DNA from: Mesostigma viride
Taxonomy: Eukaryota > Streptophyta > Mesostigmatophyceae > Mesostigmatales > Mesostigmataceae
DNA length: 64,000 nucleotides
Direction of reading: 5' to 3'
Assembly (NCBI GenBank): GCA_009746045.1
Contig: RPFO01000213.1
Span: 6,182,654 to 6,246,653 of the forward strand
Numbering within the stretch: position 1 is the first letter of the stretch; each line of letters starts with the position of its first letter. The position numbers and the translations under genes were made by a program. Below the pieces are notes generated by a model. That model worked only from the letters and a program-made list of their open reading frames with translations. It ran no database searches and was not told the DNA's origin. Shown one piece after another: positions 9,713 to 21,687 of this stretch.

Positions 9713-10444
9713 CTACTGAACAGGTCTCTTCTTGGCCAAGTTCGTGAGCCGTTTCTCGACGTCTGTCGGAATGGTCAAGATGGCCTGGCGATTGTTAGCT
9801 GGGTTGACAACAATGGTGTGTTCGAACCCCGCGTCCATGCACAGGTAGCAATTGACCAAGTTTGGCTGTTCAGGTTGGGCATCGGCGTCCATTTTGAACA
9901 TCGTCGCCATACCCGGAAATCTGTCCCAGTAGCGCACCCCCACCACCCATTGTCCCTTACGGAACAACTCCCTATCGACCTTGCCGTTTCTGTCGGCCAC
10001 TCGCCTCACGAAAGTAGCGGCCACCTGATAAGGCTCCTGCAAGACTTCCGCTAGCCAATATGGATGATCTGGATCGTGGGACTCATCACCAGAGTAGGAC
10101 TCGACGGCAAAAATGTCTCGCAACTTCAGTCTCCTTCCCATCATCGTCCTCTCTGCCTGTAGTCTGTTCAGTCGCGTCCCTGCGTGCCCCCCTTGTCCGT
10201 TTGGGTTCCTTTGCACTGGCTCCCCCAGTTTGTGGAGCTTCATCCGAGCACCTCCCACATTCCAGCCGTCCATGTCGGTCCACTCCTTTCGACAATCCCA
10301 CCACCTTTCCTCGGCGCACGCACCGCCACAATAGCAGGAATACTGGCGCAGCATTAAGCGCGTCACATTCGACTTGTCCATGCGCCACCAGTGCGCCTTC
10401 TTCACTCCTTTGATTTCGCCGCGCCCTGGGCTGTAAGGAAGCAC
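9713..10444 (-). pseudogene. Transposase-like gene, 3'-terminal part
   Basis: This frame continues the gene of 10445-11961. It begins around a VLPYSPGRGEIKG segment, has a cysteine-rich motif (YSCYCGGACAEERWWDC), then a C-terminal region with RDIFAVESYSGDE and HPYWLAEVL, reminiscent of the small beta-rich C-terminal part of the same animal and algal protein family. The frame change near 10440-10490 can be explained by an intron: a good acceptor (TCGACGCGCAG before GTGCTTCC, minus strand) precedes it. A frameshift is the alternative. Confidence 0.55.
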
Positions 10445-11961
10445 CTGCGCGTCGAAGACAAGATTTGCACAAGGGAAAGTTGAAGTTACGAGACCATCGA
10501 GCTAGTTGTGTTTTATTAAGCACTCCTGATCGCCAGGACTCCAAGAACGCCCTAGAAACGACGGCCGGCGTAACTATTCCCTGAACGAGGACTGTACACT
10601 TAATTACCTCGGGGAACTCGAAGAAGTTACGCCTGGTCGTTGTGGTCCCGCCCACCGCCCCCGACGCCAGATTCTCCACCAACTGGGCGGCCGTCTGTTT
10701 GTCCTGGTTCTCTTCCCTGATGTGCCACCTCCTCAACATGCACTTCACAGTCCCACCAGCTCCATCCACCTCCCCCTTTCCGTGCTGCTCCCCAAAGTAA
10801 TTCCACTCAAATGACTCCAGGTGCGGATCCTCCGTCAGCAGCCGGGCCATTTCCGCGATCACATTCCTTGACTTGAACTGCATGGAGCAATTGTCCGACC
10901 ACCCAATGAAGCGCTTCACCTCTACCCCTTCTGACCGTAGTGTCGCCAGGATTTTGAGGATAGCAAAACGGAGGGCCCGCCCGTCCCTTTTCATTCCGCC
11001 CTGTCCGATGAAGTGAAACTCCCTTCTCACGACCTTTCCCGACGCTGGATCCAAGTAGCGCACGATCCAGGGCATAAGGACGAATGTGACTGGATGCCAA
11101 TACTGTGCTTGGAGATTGTGATAGGTGTAAGACTGGTAGTTCTCGGCGTAATCTGTGTGGCATACAAGGTCCCCCACCCGCATCCTTGAGAGACATTCCT
11201 TGGAGGCGTCCGCTTGCCACCACGCGTTGAAGCAATGCTGGATGAAGTCCGGCCACTTGTCCACAATCGCCTCCTTTAGCTCCGTTGGTGTGGACTTGAC
11301 GTCGACTTGCGTCAATCGCTGCCCACCAGCCTTTGCGATCTCGTCACAGTCGTCCTGCATATGCGCAATGTGCACATACAGAAAAGACATCAACTTCGAC
11401 CCACCAATGACCTGTAGGAAGAAAAAAGACAGGACCTCAGGAAAAATTGAAAAAGAAACGCCTTGGGGCGCAACCACTCCACTAAAAATTACCTCTGGCC
11501 CAAGAACCTCAGGAAACATTGCAAAAGAAACGCCTTGGGGCGCAACCACTCCACTAAAAATTACCTCTGGCCCAAGAACCGCACCCGGCGGCACATCCTG
11601 CATCTCGTATCTGGTCCATGAAATCAGGTGGTTGGAAGCCTCCTCCCGTTCGCATAACATGAAGTTCCGAATTCCACACTTGGGAGCCCGGCAAGTGCCC
11701 AACACACAAGCCTTACGCCGGATCGAGCAAACCCCCAACTCCTCGCCCAGGTCATGATCGGGCACCCCTTCCTCGTCGTCCAGCACCCTCCCATGCATGG
11801 GCAGATCCTCAAGTTCGCCCTGAAAAGGCTGAACCTGCGGCCGCGACGACCCCACAGACGACCTCGAACCTCCCCCCTCCCTCATCCCCTCCATGCACCT
11901 CACAAGTAAACTTGTTCACCCACTCTGTCGTGTGAGTGGCTTTGAAAATGGAACATGTGGG
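10445..11961 (-). pseudogene. DDE-type transposase-like core, 3' half of a gene split by the chromovirus
   Basis: Candidate catalytic residues are D in HTDYAENYQ (near 11142), D in GWSDNCSMQFKS (near 10893) and D in HGKGEVDGAGGTVK (near 10764), giving spacings of about 83 and 43 residues. The DYAENY / SDxxxxQFK / HGKGxxDGxGG set recurs in a family of animal and algal transposase-like proteins; I do not assign a superfamily name. The frame is open to a stop near 11916, and the sequence continues to the LTR boundary at 11961. The upstream half of the gene is at 28125-29374, beyond the inserted element. A probable intron lies at 11412-11564. It could be a transposon gene or a domesticated derivative. 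Confidence 0.6.
11412..11564 (-). other. Probable intron carrying a 72-bp tandem duplication
   Basis: On the minus strand a donor CCAGAG/GTAATTTTT and an acceptor CTTTTTTCTTCCTACAG/GTC bracket 153 bases. The donor-containing block is duplicated in tandem with a 72-bp period, so a second donor occurs at 11492. Both candidate introns (153 and 81 bases) are multiples of three without stops, so retention would keep the frame. Confidence 0.5.
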
Positions 11962-12532
11962 TGTTACGCCGCAAGCCTCGGCCACCACCTCTACCTCTAC
12001 CTGTCCTGATACTACCTAAACTAGTGAGGCTGCTTCTATTTACACCCCTAGCGAAAGACGACCGAGACGAACCAGATCTCAATGCATTTACATATGTACT
12101 ACTGTAATACGCCATAGGCCATTTAATCAAACCCGTTTACTCCAGGAAAAGAGGAAGGAAACACAACTACACTGCCGTGACCCAAGCCTATATGTGTTAA
12201 TTCATTTAACACACGCCGAGTGACCACACAAGGAGTGGAACGTGCATAAATGGTCACCAACGGTCCAACAGGCTCGGGCCGACCTGGCCCTCGCCTGCAG
12301 AAACACAGAAACACAAGCAGGTGCACAGGTGCACGCCTGTCCACTACATTCTACAAAAGGATAAGGACCACTAATATAGTACGCGGCGCGGCGCCCAAAG
12401 GCACCCACTATACCACAGTACTGTTACGGGGACAATCATGTCCAAACTAGAACTGCACGTAACCTAGGAACAACCGAGGCCAAGGACCTAATTTACGTCC
12501 GTAACTACAACGAATTGTTACGCGACGTAACA
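11962..12532 (-). repeat. Chromovirus 3' LTR
   Basis: 571 bp with TGTTACG...CGTAACA inverted ends; matches 27549-28119 base for base as far as I can compare by eye. Confidence 0.95.
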
Positions 12533-12545
12533 CCTCCCCCCCACA
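12533..12545 (-). other. Candidate polypurine tract of the chromovirus
   Basis: Directly inside the 3' LTR the minus strand reads TGTGGGGGGGGAGG, a purine run in the position expected for plus-strand priming. Confidence 0.6.
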
Positions 12546-12906
12546 AAGGTAGGGAGCCCTCTCCCTACGCCGAGAGGAGGGAACCAAAGGGGTAGGAAAA
12601 TAATCCTAATGCACCCAGCACATACCAACACACTCGATAGACCATCCCAGATACAAAGCACCAATAGTTCACACGGTCTCCACCACCACGCCGGGTGGTG
12701 TAGGGTTAGCCAGCACCAAGCCTGGTGGTAGGTTCCCCTAACTGCCTGGAACGGAGTCCTGGCCGGGGGGACGGCACTGGGCAGGACACACAGAGTAAAC
12801 ACATCAGCGCTAAGGACCAAGAACAGCCAATCAACTGGCCAGAATATGAGGGCGACTCTACATACCGGAGGGACAACACCCTCAGGTCGGGCCTAAGGCC
12901 CTCTAT

Positions 12907-15270
12907 CTAGTGGCCATCCGTCTGGTAAGTGCCACGAGAGGCCAGCAGGACCTCCAGGTAGGCCTGGTAGTGAGCCACATCCTCGACATTGTCATGCCTA
13001 TCTACAGTGAGGAAAACATCGGCCCACACGCCGTCAGGAAAGAGGCCCAGGAAGGCCCAGTAATACCTATGCTGCGTGAGGACGACCTGGCCACGGGCCC
13101 AGTCCAGAAAGCCACAGGCAAAGAGGCGAAGGAAAGGCTCTACCGCGATCAGGCAAAGGGCCCGCAGGAGAAGGCGATGGTACCGAATCCGAGGGCGCAT
13201 ACCCGTCGGGAAGAACAGGTCCACCAGGGGCTCCACGTTGGACGGCCACAACCGGATGTGCCGAACCTCGCGGGAGCGCCACCGACGAACACACTGTCGC
13301 GACCCGAATGTCTCTAGGTAGTCGCTGGCACGAGGAGGAGGGTGACCGCGGGAGTCTAGACCCTGGCCCGGGATAGGCGCCGGGCGGTGGGCATCCCACT
13401 CAAGGATGGGCTGGAGGACCGTAGTGTACGCCGCACCCGGCACCGCAGGAAACTCTACTGTAAGGGCATCCGAAGCCATAATGCCCAGAGGGGAGGGTAA
13501 GCCCACTGGAACCCACCGTAGGTGTCTAAGTCGTTGTGGCGCCTCGCCCAGCGATACAGGACGCGCCGGACCAGGATCTCACCCTCGAACACCGGATCAG
13601 CTAAAATAACCATGTCGAACGGAGGCCGATCAGTCTCAATGGGTAGGCCACGATCCCGGGCGCCCGACACACCTGGGAGAACCCGTAGGACATGGGAGAG
13701 ATGGCAAGCTCAGCAGAGGCGCGCGGCAGGTCACACTGTCGGCAGGCGAGTGCGGACATACCATACCCGGAATGGGCGTGTCACGCGACTCCGGCGTCGC
13801 GTGCACCACAGAAGGAGCCCTGTCCCGATCACCCTGGGACAACTCCCGGAGGGAATCGGCAGCGCGGGTGGCGCGAGGATCCTGACCGGTGGACCGAACA
13901 ACCGCGGCCAAAGACCGCGAGGCCGAAGGAGGAGGGACCGAGCAGGGGCCGACGCAGGGGCAGGAGCCGACACCGACGCAGGGGCACTGGTAAAACAGGA
14001 GGTCGCGCCGGACCCGAAGCCAGAGAGGGCCGTGACGGACCCGCCATCGACGCAGGCGCGCCGGTCTCCGTTGCCGGTGCACCCTCAGGCCACATATTGA
14101 AGATAGGGCCCGTAGGGACAGGCAGCCGGCATAAGATTGGTTACCATCCAAGCTCCAGTCGGGCACCGGGATCCTCTGCGGGGGACCACCCTCCCAAAGC
14201 CTGGGATGATCGCCCGTGTCGCTGAAGAAACCACGAACTGGCTGTGAGGGCGCAGCGGACGGCCCAGAGGGGGCGACGACGGGCACAGCCGAAGGGGCTG
14301 AAGGCTCGCGCCGAGGCGCGGGAACGTCGGCCGCAGGCACAGAGGCAACCGGAGGTGTCGGAACCGCAGCAACCGAAGGGGTAGGGGGCGCCGGCGAAAC
14401 CACAGGTGCCGAAGAAACCGAAGGGGTAGGGGGCGCGGACACCACAGACACCCCACCTGGCGTGGCCGGAGTCTGCGCTTGGGCCGCCAGGAAGGCCCCG
14501 AACGCCGTGGTCAGGGACTGGATCTGAGCCTGCATAGCCGAGACCGTCGCCGAAAGAGGATCAGGCAAACCCGAAGGGGTAGGCTCTACTGCAACACCCG
14601 GGTCGACCGAGGGGACGACGGGACCGGAGAGGGAGGAACAGACGCCGAGGAGACGGACGCAGCGCTCGAGGCAGAATAATCTGGAGTATAATGTACCTCG
14701 GCTGGGGCGCCCGAAGGGGCAGGACCACTAACCGCTAGTCCCGCCGACTGATCAGCTATCTCCATGAATTCTACGGCCCGTAAAAGGTCGCAGGGGTTCT
14801 CATCTACCTCAGCATCACCCTCAGCCGGAAGCCAAGGGAACACCTCCCGTAGGCAGGTACGGCCCACAGGGTGGAGAGGTAGGAGAACACACGGCAACAC
14901 CGGAGAACCGCATCTATCTGTCCCAAGGCGGGACAGCTGGAACCACACCCCAACAAACAGTGTCCGGCATCGTCGAACCCGTGCAGGACAAGCTGGTGCG
15001 GCTCATCAGGGGAAGGACCATACCACGTGACCCCGAAGAGGGCCGCCCTGACTAAGCCCGCATGTTGGGCCTGAAGGGCCGGCTGCACAACGCCACCCGG
15101 TAACTTGATCGCGACACCCAGCGGCCCGGAAGGGCCTCGAAATACAGCTCAGGGTCCGGTGGGGGCGGGGACGGCAGCGAGCTCTCAGCCGGAGGGGTAG
15201 GCTCTGACATGACGGCTGCGGAGGGGAGGGGACAACCAACCATCCGTCGACAGCAGACATAACATAAGAG
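12907..15270 (-). pseudogene. Extra 3' ORF region of the chromovirus, unknown function, frame-broken
   Basis: About 2.4 kb between the chromodomain and the 3' LTR is coding-like on the minus strand but split over several frames. In order it has a Pro/Glu-rich start (MSEPTPPAESSLP near 15209), a segment around LVRAALFGVTWYGPSPDEPHQ (about 15000), a long Ala/Pro/Val-rich linker (about 14200-14570), a piece with DMVILADPVFEGEILVRRVLYR (about 13570-13650), and a 12907-13506 frame rich in aromatic and hydrophobic residues (YHRLLLRALCLIAVEPFLR, HRYYWAFLGLFPDGVWAD). I recognise no domain. Extra ORFs in this position occur in some gypsy elements; whether this one is env-like or nucleic-acid binding cannot be said. 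Confidence 0.5.
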
Positions 15271-15286
15271 AGGAGAAGGTCTACAA

Positions 15287-15910
15287 CTAGAGCTTATGCA
15301 GGGTTTTATACTCCTGCAGCAGGCGACTACACCCATCTAGCTCACTCTCAGTATACCAGACCTTATCTACCTCACTACGAGCATACATCCACTTCACCTT
15401 ATACTGGCGCTGGGTACCGCGGCCTTTTTTGATATCTCTATGGGCCACGATACCCTCTACCTCATCCTCTACCTCACCAGTATCCGGGTTATGCTCTAAA
15501 GGGGCAGGGGCTAATTCTCTACCAGCGAACGTGCTCTGATGATAGAGCTTCAGCTGGCTTCTATGAAAGGTGCGAGAGTGGGTCTGCCAAGAGGTAGGAA
15601 TATCTATCTCATACAGAAAATTACCTACTCTAGACAACACACGGAAGGGTCCTAAGAAGGCGGGCCTAAGTTTCACTTTCAGTTCAGCTTCGAACTTATG
15701 AGCGAAGCGGCCAACACGGGGGCCTTCTACTAAGACTAAATCTCCTATTTCTATCTCAGGTGCTCTTCTATCTAATGAGGCACGCAACCTAGCAAGGTAT
15801 TTGGCCTGCGCCCTATGGTACCCTGCAATAGCGTTGTCGTGTGCATTCTTCATCTTATCTAATAACGCCTGCACACCTTCTACAGTATCCCGGGACACAT
15901 CATCCTTGTC
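15287..15910 (-). CDS. Chromovirus integrase C-terminus with chromodomain
   Basis: Begins in the integrase C-terminal GPY/F-type region (KLRPAFLGPFRVLSRVGNFLYEIDIP near the middle) and ends with a chromodomain-like segment: EVEGIVAHRDIKKGRGTQRQ, then YKVKWMY and a W-x-E-x-L pattern (VWYTESEL). Chromodomains on gypsy integrases bind modified histones and steer insertion toward heterochromatin. A one-base frame change at about 15905-15915 (TCTCTTTAG context) separates it from the integrase core frame. Confidence 0.85.
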   Translation of the reverse strand, partial: DKDDVSRDTVEGVQALLDKMKNAHDNAIAGYHRAQAKYLARLRASLDRRAPEIEIGDLVLVEGPRVGRFAHKFEAELKVKLRPAFLGPFRVLSRVGNFLYEIDIPTSWQTHSRTFHRSQLKLYHQSTFAGRELAPAPLEHNPDTGEVEDEVEGIVAHRDIKKGRGTQRQYKVKWMYARSEVDKVWYTESELDGCSRLLQEYKTLHKL

Positions 15911-16880
15911 CCTTAAAGGACTAGCTAAAGAGAGGTAGGGGTAAGAGGTTGTCTACCAGTATCTAGGAAGAAGGGCGTATAACCATGCGCAGCCTGAGGG
16001 CAGTTGTTAAGGGAAAACTCTACCAAACATAGGTAATCCTCCCAATCACTCCCAGAGCCATTCACATAGTGACGCAGAGCTTCTTCCACTACCCTATTCA
16101 AACGTTCTACTAAATGAGACGAGGAGGAGTGGTAGGCAGTACCGAAGGTGACCTTGGTACCGATAGCAGCGAAGAACTGCTGCCAAAAATCAGAAGTAAA
16201 TAACTTATCCTTATCACTAATAAACTGCCTACTCAAACCATGATATCTATATACGTTATTAAGGTATAGGCGTGCGCAATCGCGTGCGGTGAGTTCTAAG
16301 GGACACGGCACGAGATGACACATACGAGTAAAACGATCTACAAAAACAAGGATCTGGGCGTTACCTCTATCATTCTTCCTAAAAGGTCCTACAAAATCCA
16401 TCATAATGGAGTCCCACGGCATGATGGGATCAGGTAAGGTCCTAGGCTCTGCTATCTGTCCTACATTGTTGGGTTTCATCTCCTGGCAAGATTGACAGGT
16501 TCTAACATACTCATCTACATCCTTTAAAAGGGAAGGCCAGTAGTAAGAGCGGGCTACTAGGTCCCGTACCCGTTTACCACCCTGGTGAGCAGCTAAGTCA
16601 TGCAACTCAAAGAGCAAGGAGGAGCGACAGATAGGAGGGACATACAGGCGCCATTGAGGGGGAGAATCTGCTATCTGCACATATAAAAATCCACCTACAA
16701 ATTTACAAGGGTGCTTGCCTAATTGTTGGGGATGGGCAGCAATGGCAGCTAATGCTTCCGGCTCAGTGGCCGTAAATCTACTAATAAGACGTTCGAGATC
16801 AGAGGTAGGCATCGCTACAGAGGTATCCAGAACAGGTTTAAAGAGATCTCCTACCGCCTTGCCAAAGAGAAGGGGAGGTC
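15911..16880 (-). CDS. Chromovirus integrase core
   Basis: Zinc-binding HHCC: H in LHDLAAHQGG (two His) and CQSCQ. The catalytic triad is D in MMDFVGPF, D in FISDKDKLFTS and E in HLVERLNRVVEE. The frame continues upstream of the first Met (16812) through KAVGDLFKPVLDTSV to about 16880, then meets stops, so a break separates it from the RNase H frame. It ends at a stop caused by the frame change near 15910. Confidence 0.88.
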
Positions 16881-16921
16881 CTAGAGGGACTATGTTTCAT
16901 AAGACTTTCCTGACCTAGTCG

Positions 16922-17850
16922 CTATATGGCTAAGCGGTATAGAAATTTTATTTTTCCCCTCCCCCCCACCGAGACCACAGGAAGGGCCTCACACGGGAGA
17001 GAGAGTCCTACGTGAGAAAGGAGATCAGGCATGCGAACAGCTGTATGAAAGAGGTAGGCATAGGATTCATCATCAGGTAGTTCACCATACGGGGTTACAC
17101 CCATAGTAGTAGGAACTAGAGTAGTATTGAGAACATCAAGGTCCTCGAAAAAGGAGTAATCTGCACGACGAGAGAGTGCATCTGGTACTATGTTATCTAC
17201 ACCCTTAACATACTGAAGTTTAAAAGGGGAGAACTGTGCTAAAAACTCCATCCAGCGCGCTTGACGAGGGGTAAGGTTGGGTTGTGAGAGAAGATGGGTA
17301 AGAGGGCGGTGATCTGTCTGGATAACTAATCTATAAGGATCAATCTCACAGGGTTCATTCAGACAAACATCAAATTGAGCACCTTTAAGAAAGTGCTGCC
17401 ACGCGTGGCAACAATACACCACAGCTAATAGTTCTTGCTGGTGGACGGGATAGTTACGCTCCGCAGGAAGCATTGTCCTAGAGATATACTCGATTGGCTG
17501 TAAGCCCTGACCCTGATCCTGGAGAAGGACGCCCCCTATAGCTACCTTGCTAGCATCTGTAGCTACAACAAAGGGTTTAGTAGTATCCGGTAGGATGAGT
17601 ACAGGAGGGGAGAGGAGTAGGGATTTTAGACACTGAAAAGCCGACTGACATTCACTACTCCAAACAAAGGGGATATCCTTCTTTAATAGATGATTAATAG
17701 GAGCTGCTATAGTTGCGAAACGCGGGATAAAACGCCTATAGTAAGAAGCAATTCCTAGAAAACTACGTACACCTTTAACGTCGGTAGGGGTAGGCCATTC
17801 CTGAATTGACTTAGTCTTGTCCGGGTCGGTAGCAACCCCGGCATCTGACA
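16922..17850 (-). CDS. Chromovirus RT connection and RNase H
   Basis: Continues the RT after a one-base frame change near 17850: TDPDKTKSIQEWPTP, RSFLGIASYYRRFIPRFA, then the RNase H residues D in VATDASKVAIGGVL, E in HQQELLAVVYCC, D in IQTDHRPLTHLL and D in NIVPDALSRRADY. All four acidic positions are present. The frame ends at a TAG near 16922, shortly after a G-run (16966-16972 region) where an indel is likely. Confidence 0.85.
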
Positions 17851-19566
17851 GACGTGCCCTAAAAATGGGACACTCCTACCCGAACGAACTTTAGCACGGC
17901 GCGCCCATAAAGAATTTTCAGCCATGATTTCTAATACTTTCTTTAAATCACGTAGGTGCGTTTCAAAATCAGGAGAATAAATAAGGATATCATCTAAGTA
18001 AGCTTGAGCACAAGAACGGTCATGCTCAGATAAAGAAACAGAGGAGAAGGAAGGATCCTTTAAATCAGAGGACACTTGAGGAAGGTGGGAATTTCCCATA
18101 ACAGGTCTAAGCACTTCATTCATTAACATTTGGAAAGAGGCAGGAGAGTTACAGAGTCCCATAGCCGCTACTCTAAACTGGTAATGCCCAAAAGGGGTAG
18201 CAAAGGCGGTTTTGTGGCAATCCTCAGGAGCTATACGTAGTTGCCAAAAACCATCCGCACAATCTAGTACTGTGAAACAGGTAGAACCTTTAACCTTATT
18301 AAATATATCATCAATACGAGGTAGAGGGTATTTAGACTTCACAGTAATATCGTTTAGCTTCCTATAATCAGTAACTAGGCGAAACTTGCCATTTGGCTTA
18401 GGAACTAACAGGACACCAGCGGAGTAGGGGGAGTTACTAGGCTCTATCAATCCTGCTTCTAATAGTGATACTAAAATCTGTTTTAGTTCCTTTAATTCTG
18501 TAGGGCCCATTCTATACATCGGAGAGTGCGTAGGAACTGCACCGTCCTTGATAACTACACGGTGTAAAACAGAACGAGGAGGAGGATAAGAAGGAGTCTT
18601 TTCTTCAAATACTTTTGAGGAATCTATCACAGCCATGTATCTTACTATTTCATTTTCAGTAAATCCCACTCCTATTGTATCCACTGTATTTACATCTATA
18701 TCCACACTATTATTAGTGATAGGTATCTCTTGTACTTCTAACTGAAGGAACATACATAATAGGTATCCATATTCCTTTAGTTCAGATCGCAATTCGTCAT
18801 TGGACATTAATACTTCAGGTATAGGTCTCACAGGAGGATCAACAGGTGTAGGAGGAGTAATATCTACCAAGGATAAATTTTCTAATCTATAATGACGTTC
18901 TGGTACCCAGTAGGAGCTATCTGGAAACCAAATGACCATAGTATCATAATTAATAGTGATTTTATTATCCTGATGCCAATCTAATCCTAGTAATACATCA
19001 GCTGTAGTGATAGGGCCTATAGTGGCCGTCAGGTTGACCGTACGTCCTTGTATGACCAGGGGAAGGGACACCGTACCCGGGGAATGACTGGTGCGACCGT
19101 CAGCATAATGGACAGTGACAGTTTTTGTGTGAGGGGTAGGGACTAGTCCTAAACGCCTAACTAGGGCCTCGCTCACAAAGGAGCTAGCCGCACCGCTATC
19201 CACTAACACAGAGACATTCAAGAGTTCATCAGCATGCAGGAAGGGGTCTACAACAGTATGAGGGACGGTTAAGCCACCATTCAAGAACATAAGAGGACGC
19301 ACACGTAGTGGTAGGGATGATTCAGCTCCTACAGAGGTTATAAAAACAGGCAAGCAAAAATTATTATCTGGGGTACTATCTAAGGACCTGTCCAGGTTAC
19401 CCCCGGCTGACAGGCCTACTGTTCCCCCTCCCCCCCAAATCCATAGGAACGAACCCCGAAGAAGACCCTGGCGGAAAAGCCACTGCTGGAGGGTCACGAG
19501 GGATTGAAGAGGGTGCGGGAGCCTGATTATCATAGGGGAACCCTGGGGATCCTGTCTGCACAGCAT
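17850..19566 (-). CDS. Chromovirus protease and reverse transcriptase
   Basis: The aspartic protease shows VLVDSGAASSFV (active site DSG near 19197) and a DVLLGLDWH flap-side motif. The RT has DYRKLNDITVKSKYPLPRID, FTVLDCADGFWQLRI (motif A), AMGLCNSPASFQMLMN (motif B) and YLDDILIYS (motif C). An extra Ser/Leu-rich stretch of about 30 residues lies between VLRPVMG and the YLDD strand, which is unusual for the family. The 5' end overlaps gag in a different frame across a G-rich homopolymer (19430-19440), which could be a frameshift signal or an indel. Near 17850 the frame shifts by one base. Confidence 0.9.
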
Positions 19567-20450
19567 TCAGCCTACTAGGGGTAGCTGAAGGAATGCGTCC
19601 TGAAGTGGGACGAATAGGAGCACGCTGAGGGGTACGAGGAGGGCGAGCGTCGGGATGAGGGGGAGCACCCGAAAGGAACTTGGGGCACTCACGTTTAAGA
19701 TGACCTACTTCCTTACAATGATAGCAGGTGATATGAGAGACATCCAGAGCTGAAAGGTCAGTCACACAGATATCTAATTCTTCTACATAGGAGTTCTCCT
19801 CCTCAGGGGTAAGGCTAATATTATTAATACGGGAACGGGTAGGAAGAGAAGGTGTGGAGAAGAAATCTGCTACTCGTAAAAGATGCTGGCGCACATGCTT
19901 GAGGGGCAGGTCAGTAAAACGGTAGGCAGAGAACTGGCGCTTGACCTCACGCAATAAGGGTCTACTGAGGCCCTGAAGGAAGCGAGCACGTACTTCTGCA
20001 CCCGACAAATCCCTAATTCGTACCATCTGAGCATCAAACTCTTTCATATATTCTTTGAAGGACTTGGTACCCTGCTGCAAGGTGCCAAAGGATAATCTAT
20101 CCTGCCAATCTGCATCGGGAGGGACTAAATGGTTCTCTAAACGCTTGAACAATTCTGCTACAGAGTTTGGGTAGGCATGAGAGGCAAGAGACTCACACTG
20201 GATGAGGTTAGCAAGTTCAGGAGTAATGCAGGTAGTAAGATAATGAGGAACTAGTACAGCATCAGAGAGGCGCCACCTATTGTGGTTCTGCCAGGACTCT
20301 GTGTTCTGGGTGAGCAACATAATGAAGGTGAAAAACTGTTGAGGGGTAGACTTGACATCCAGCTTAGGAAGGTTGGCAAAGAGGGGAAGAGCAGGAGGCT
20401 TAGGGGGATTAGAAGAATCAGTTTTTCCCATAGGGCCACTATCTTCCACT
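19397..20450 (-). CDS. Chromovirus gag (capsid and nucleocapsid)
   Basis: About 350 residues. The central part resembles gypsy capsid (WRLSDAVLVPHYL, FKEYMKEFDAQMVRIRDL, RFLQGLSRPLLREVK), followed by a CCHC zinc knuckle, CYHCKEVGHLKREC, and a Pro-rich tail. The N-terminal frame (20450-20933) is linked by a one-base shift near 20450. The C-terminus overlaps pol. Confidence 0.85.
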
Positions 20451-20933
20451 CAGCTACATAAGCGGGATAGAAGGAAGGGATAGGAAAAGTCTTGGGTAGG
20501 GGTCTAGAGGGAGCCACCGTTTCCGGATGGTGCCCATAGGAGAAGGGGACAGTATATTGCTCACGAAGAGAGGAATAGGCAAAATGATCATAATTCCTAT
20601 CATCTAGGGGCATGGTACTGAAATCATTATTAACTTCTAAATCAGCCACACGGGTAGGAACCTGGGCAGCCTCATAGGCCGTCTCAGGGTAGGACCAGGA
20701 AGCAGGTGGGTAAAAGGGAACTGCACTAGGGCGCCCAGAAGGGCCGACAGGGGCCGAGGTACGACCCGTGTTAATAGCAGGCATTGAAGGCACAGGGTGG
20801 GAAGGAGGCCTAGGAGCATTGTTAGGGTGTGAGGACCTGCTGGAGGGGTGAGCCAAGGTTGCAGAAGGGGCAGGGGCCTGGTTCACAACGAAAGAAGGTT
20901 CCTCACTAAATCTGACTTGGGAAATACGTTGTT
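20450..20933 (-). pseudogene. Chromovirus gag N-terminal region, downstream of the E2 insertion
   Basis: Pro/Ser-rich low-complexity coding sequence from QRISQVRFSEEPSF to PSFYPAYVAEW. It joins in frame to the segment at 26321-26537 if E2 is removed. Confidence 0.7.
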
Positions 20934-21065
20934 CTATTAACCGTGGAACTCCAGGGTAACCAGACTCTTTATTAAAACAATAAGTAGAGCACATCGGGAA
21001 GTGGCCCTCAACTGGCCATCCTTACCCATGGGAACACTTTATGTCCAAAAAGGCTAGCCTTACCC
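20934..21065 (-). repeat. E2 repeat B2
   Basis: 132-bp copy of 21480-21611; outer 3' end of E2. Confidence 0.9.
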
Positions 21066-21098
21066 CCAAACAGGCAACACACAGGGAGGGCGGGTGGG

Positions 21099-21479
21099 AA
21101 AACAAAAGAGACCGCCATGAGCTAGGTGAGCAAGCTTTTATCGTGTTTCAAGGCCAACGGCTCTCTACCAACGGCCAGATCCGGCAACGGCCTCTAAACA
21201 GTTTTAGCCGTCAAGTTTTACTTCAGATATTGCTTGTTGCAAACCCGTCCGCAATCACAGATCTGCTAGGAGAACCTAGACGCAAAAATCCGTCGTCAAG
21301 GTACTCAGCACACCGTCAAGGTATGGGCCGCAACAATTAGGCCATATCATCCGTAATACTCGTACACTAGAAGCCTAATCAACCTTATTACGATCACATC
21401 ACCCAGCTCTATTTCACCTAGCATCAGCGGCTCCCCTTCCGTATCACTATAAAGAAACTATGTTCAGAGAACCCCGATT
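21099..21479 (-). repeat. E2 repeat A2
   Basis: 381-bp copy of 25940-26320 with a single visible substitution; ends in CACTATAAAGAAACTATG and ACCCCGATT, directly abutting B1. Confidence 0.9.
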
Positions 21480-21611
21480 CTATTAACCGTGGAACTCCAG
21501 GGTAACCAGACTCTTTATTAAAACAATAAGTAGAGCACATCGGGAAGTGGCCCTCAACTGGCCATCCTTACCCATGGGAACACTTTATGTCCAAAAAGGC
21601 TAGCCTTACCC
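21480..21611 (-). repeat. E2 repeat B1
   Basis: 132-bp copy of B2, about 75 bases past the end of the pol frame. Confidence 0.9.
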
Positions 21612-21687
21612 TTACATCCCTCCCTGGCGACCCAAGCCAGGGGCAAAACAAAAACCGGTGGACGCATAAGACAAGAATGAAGGGAAC

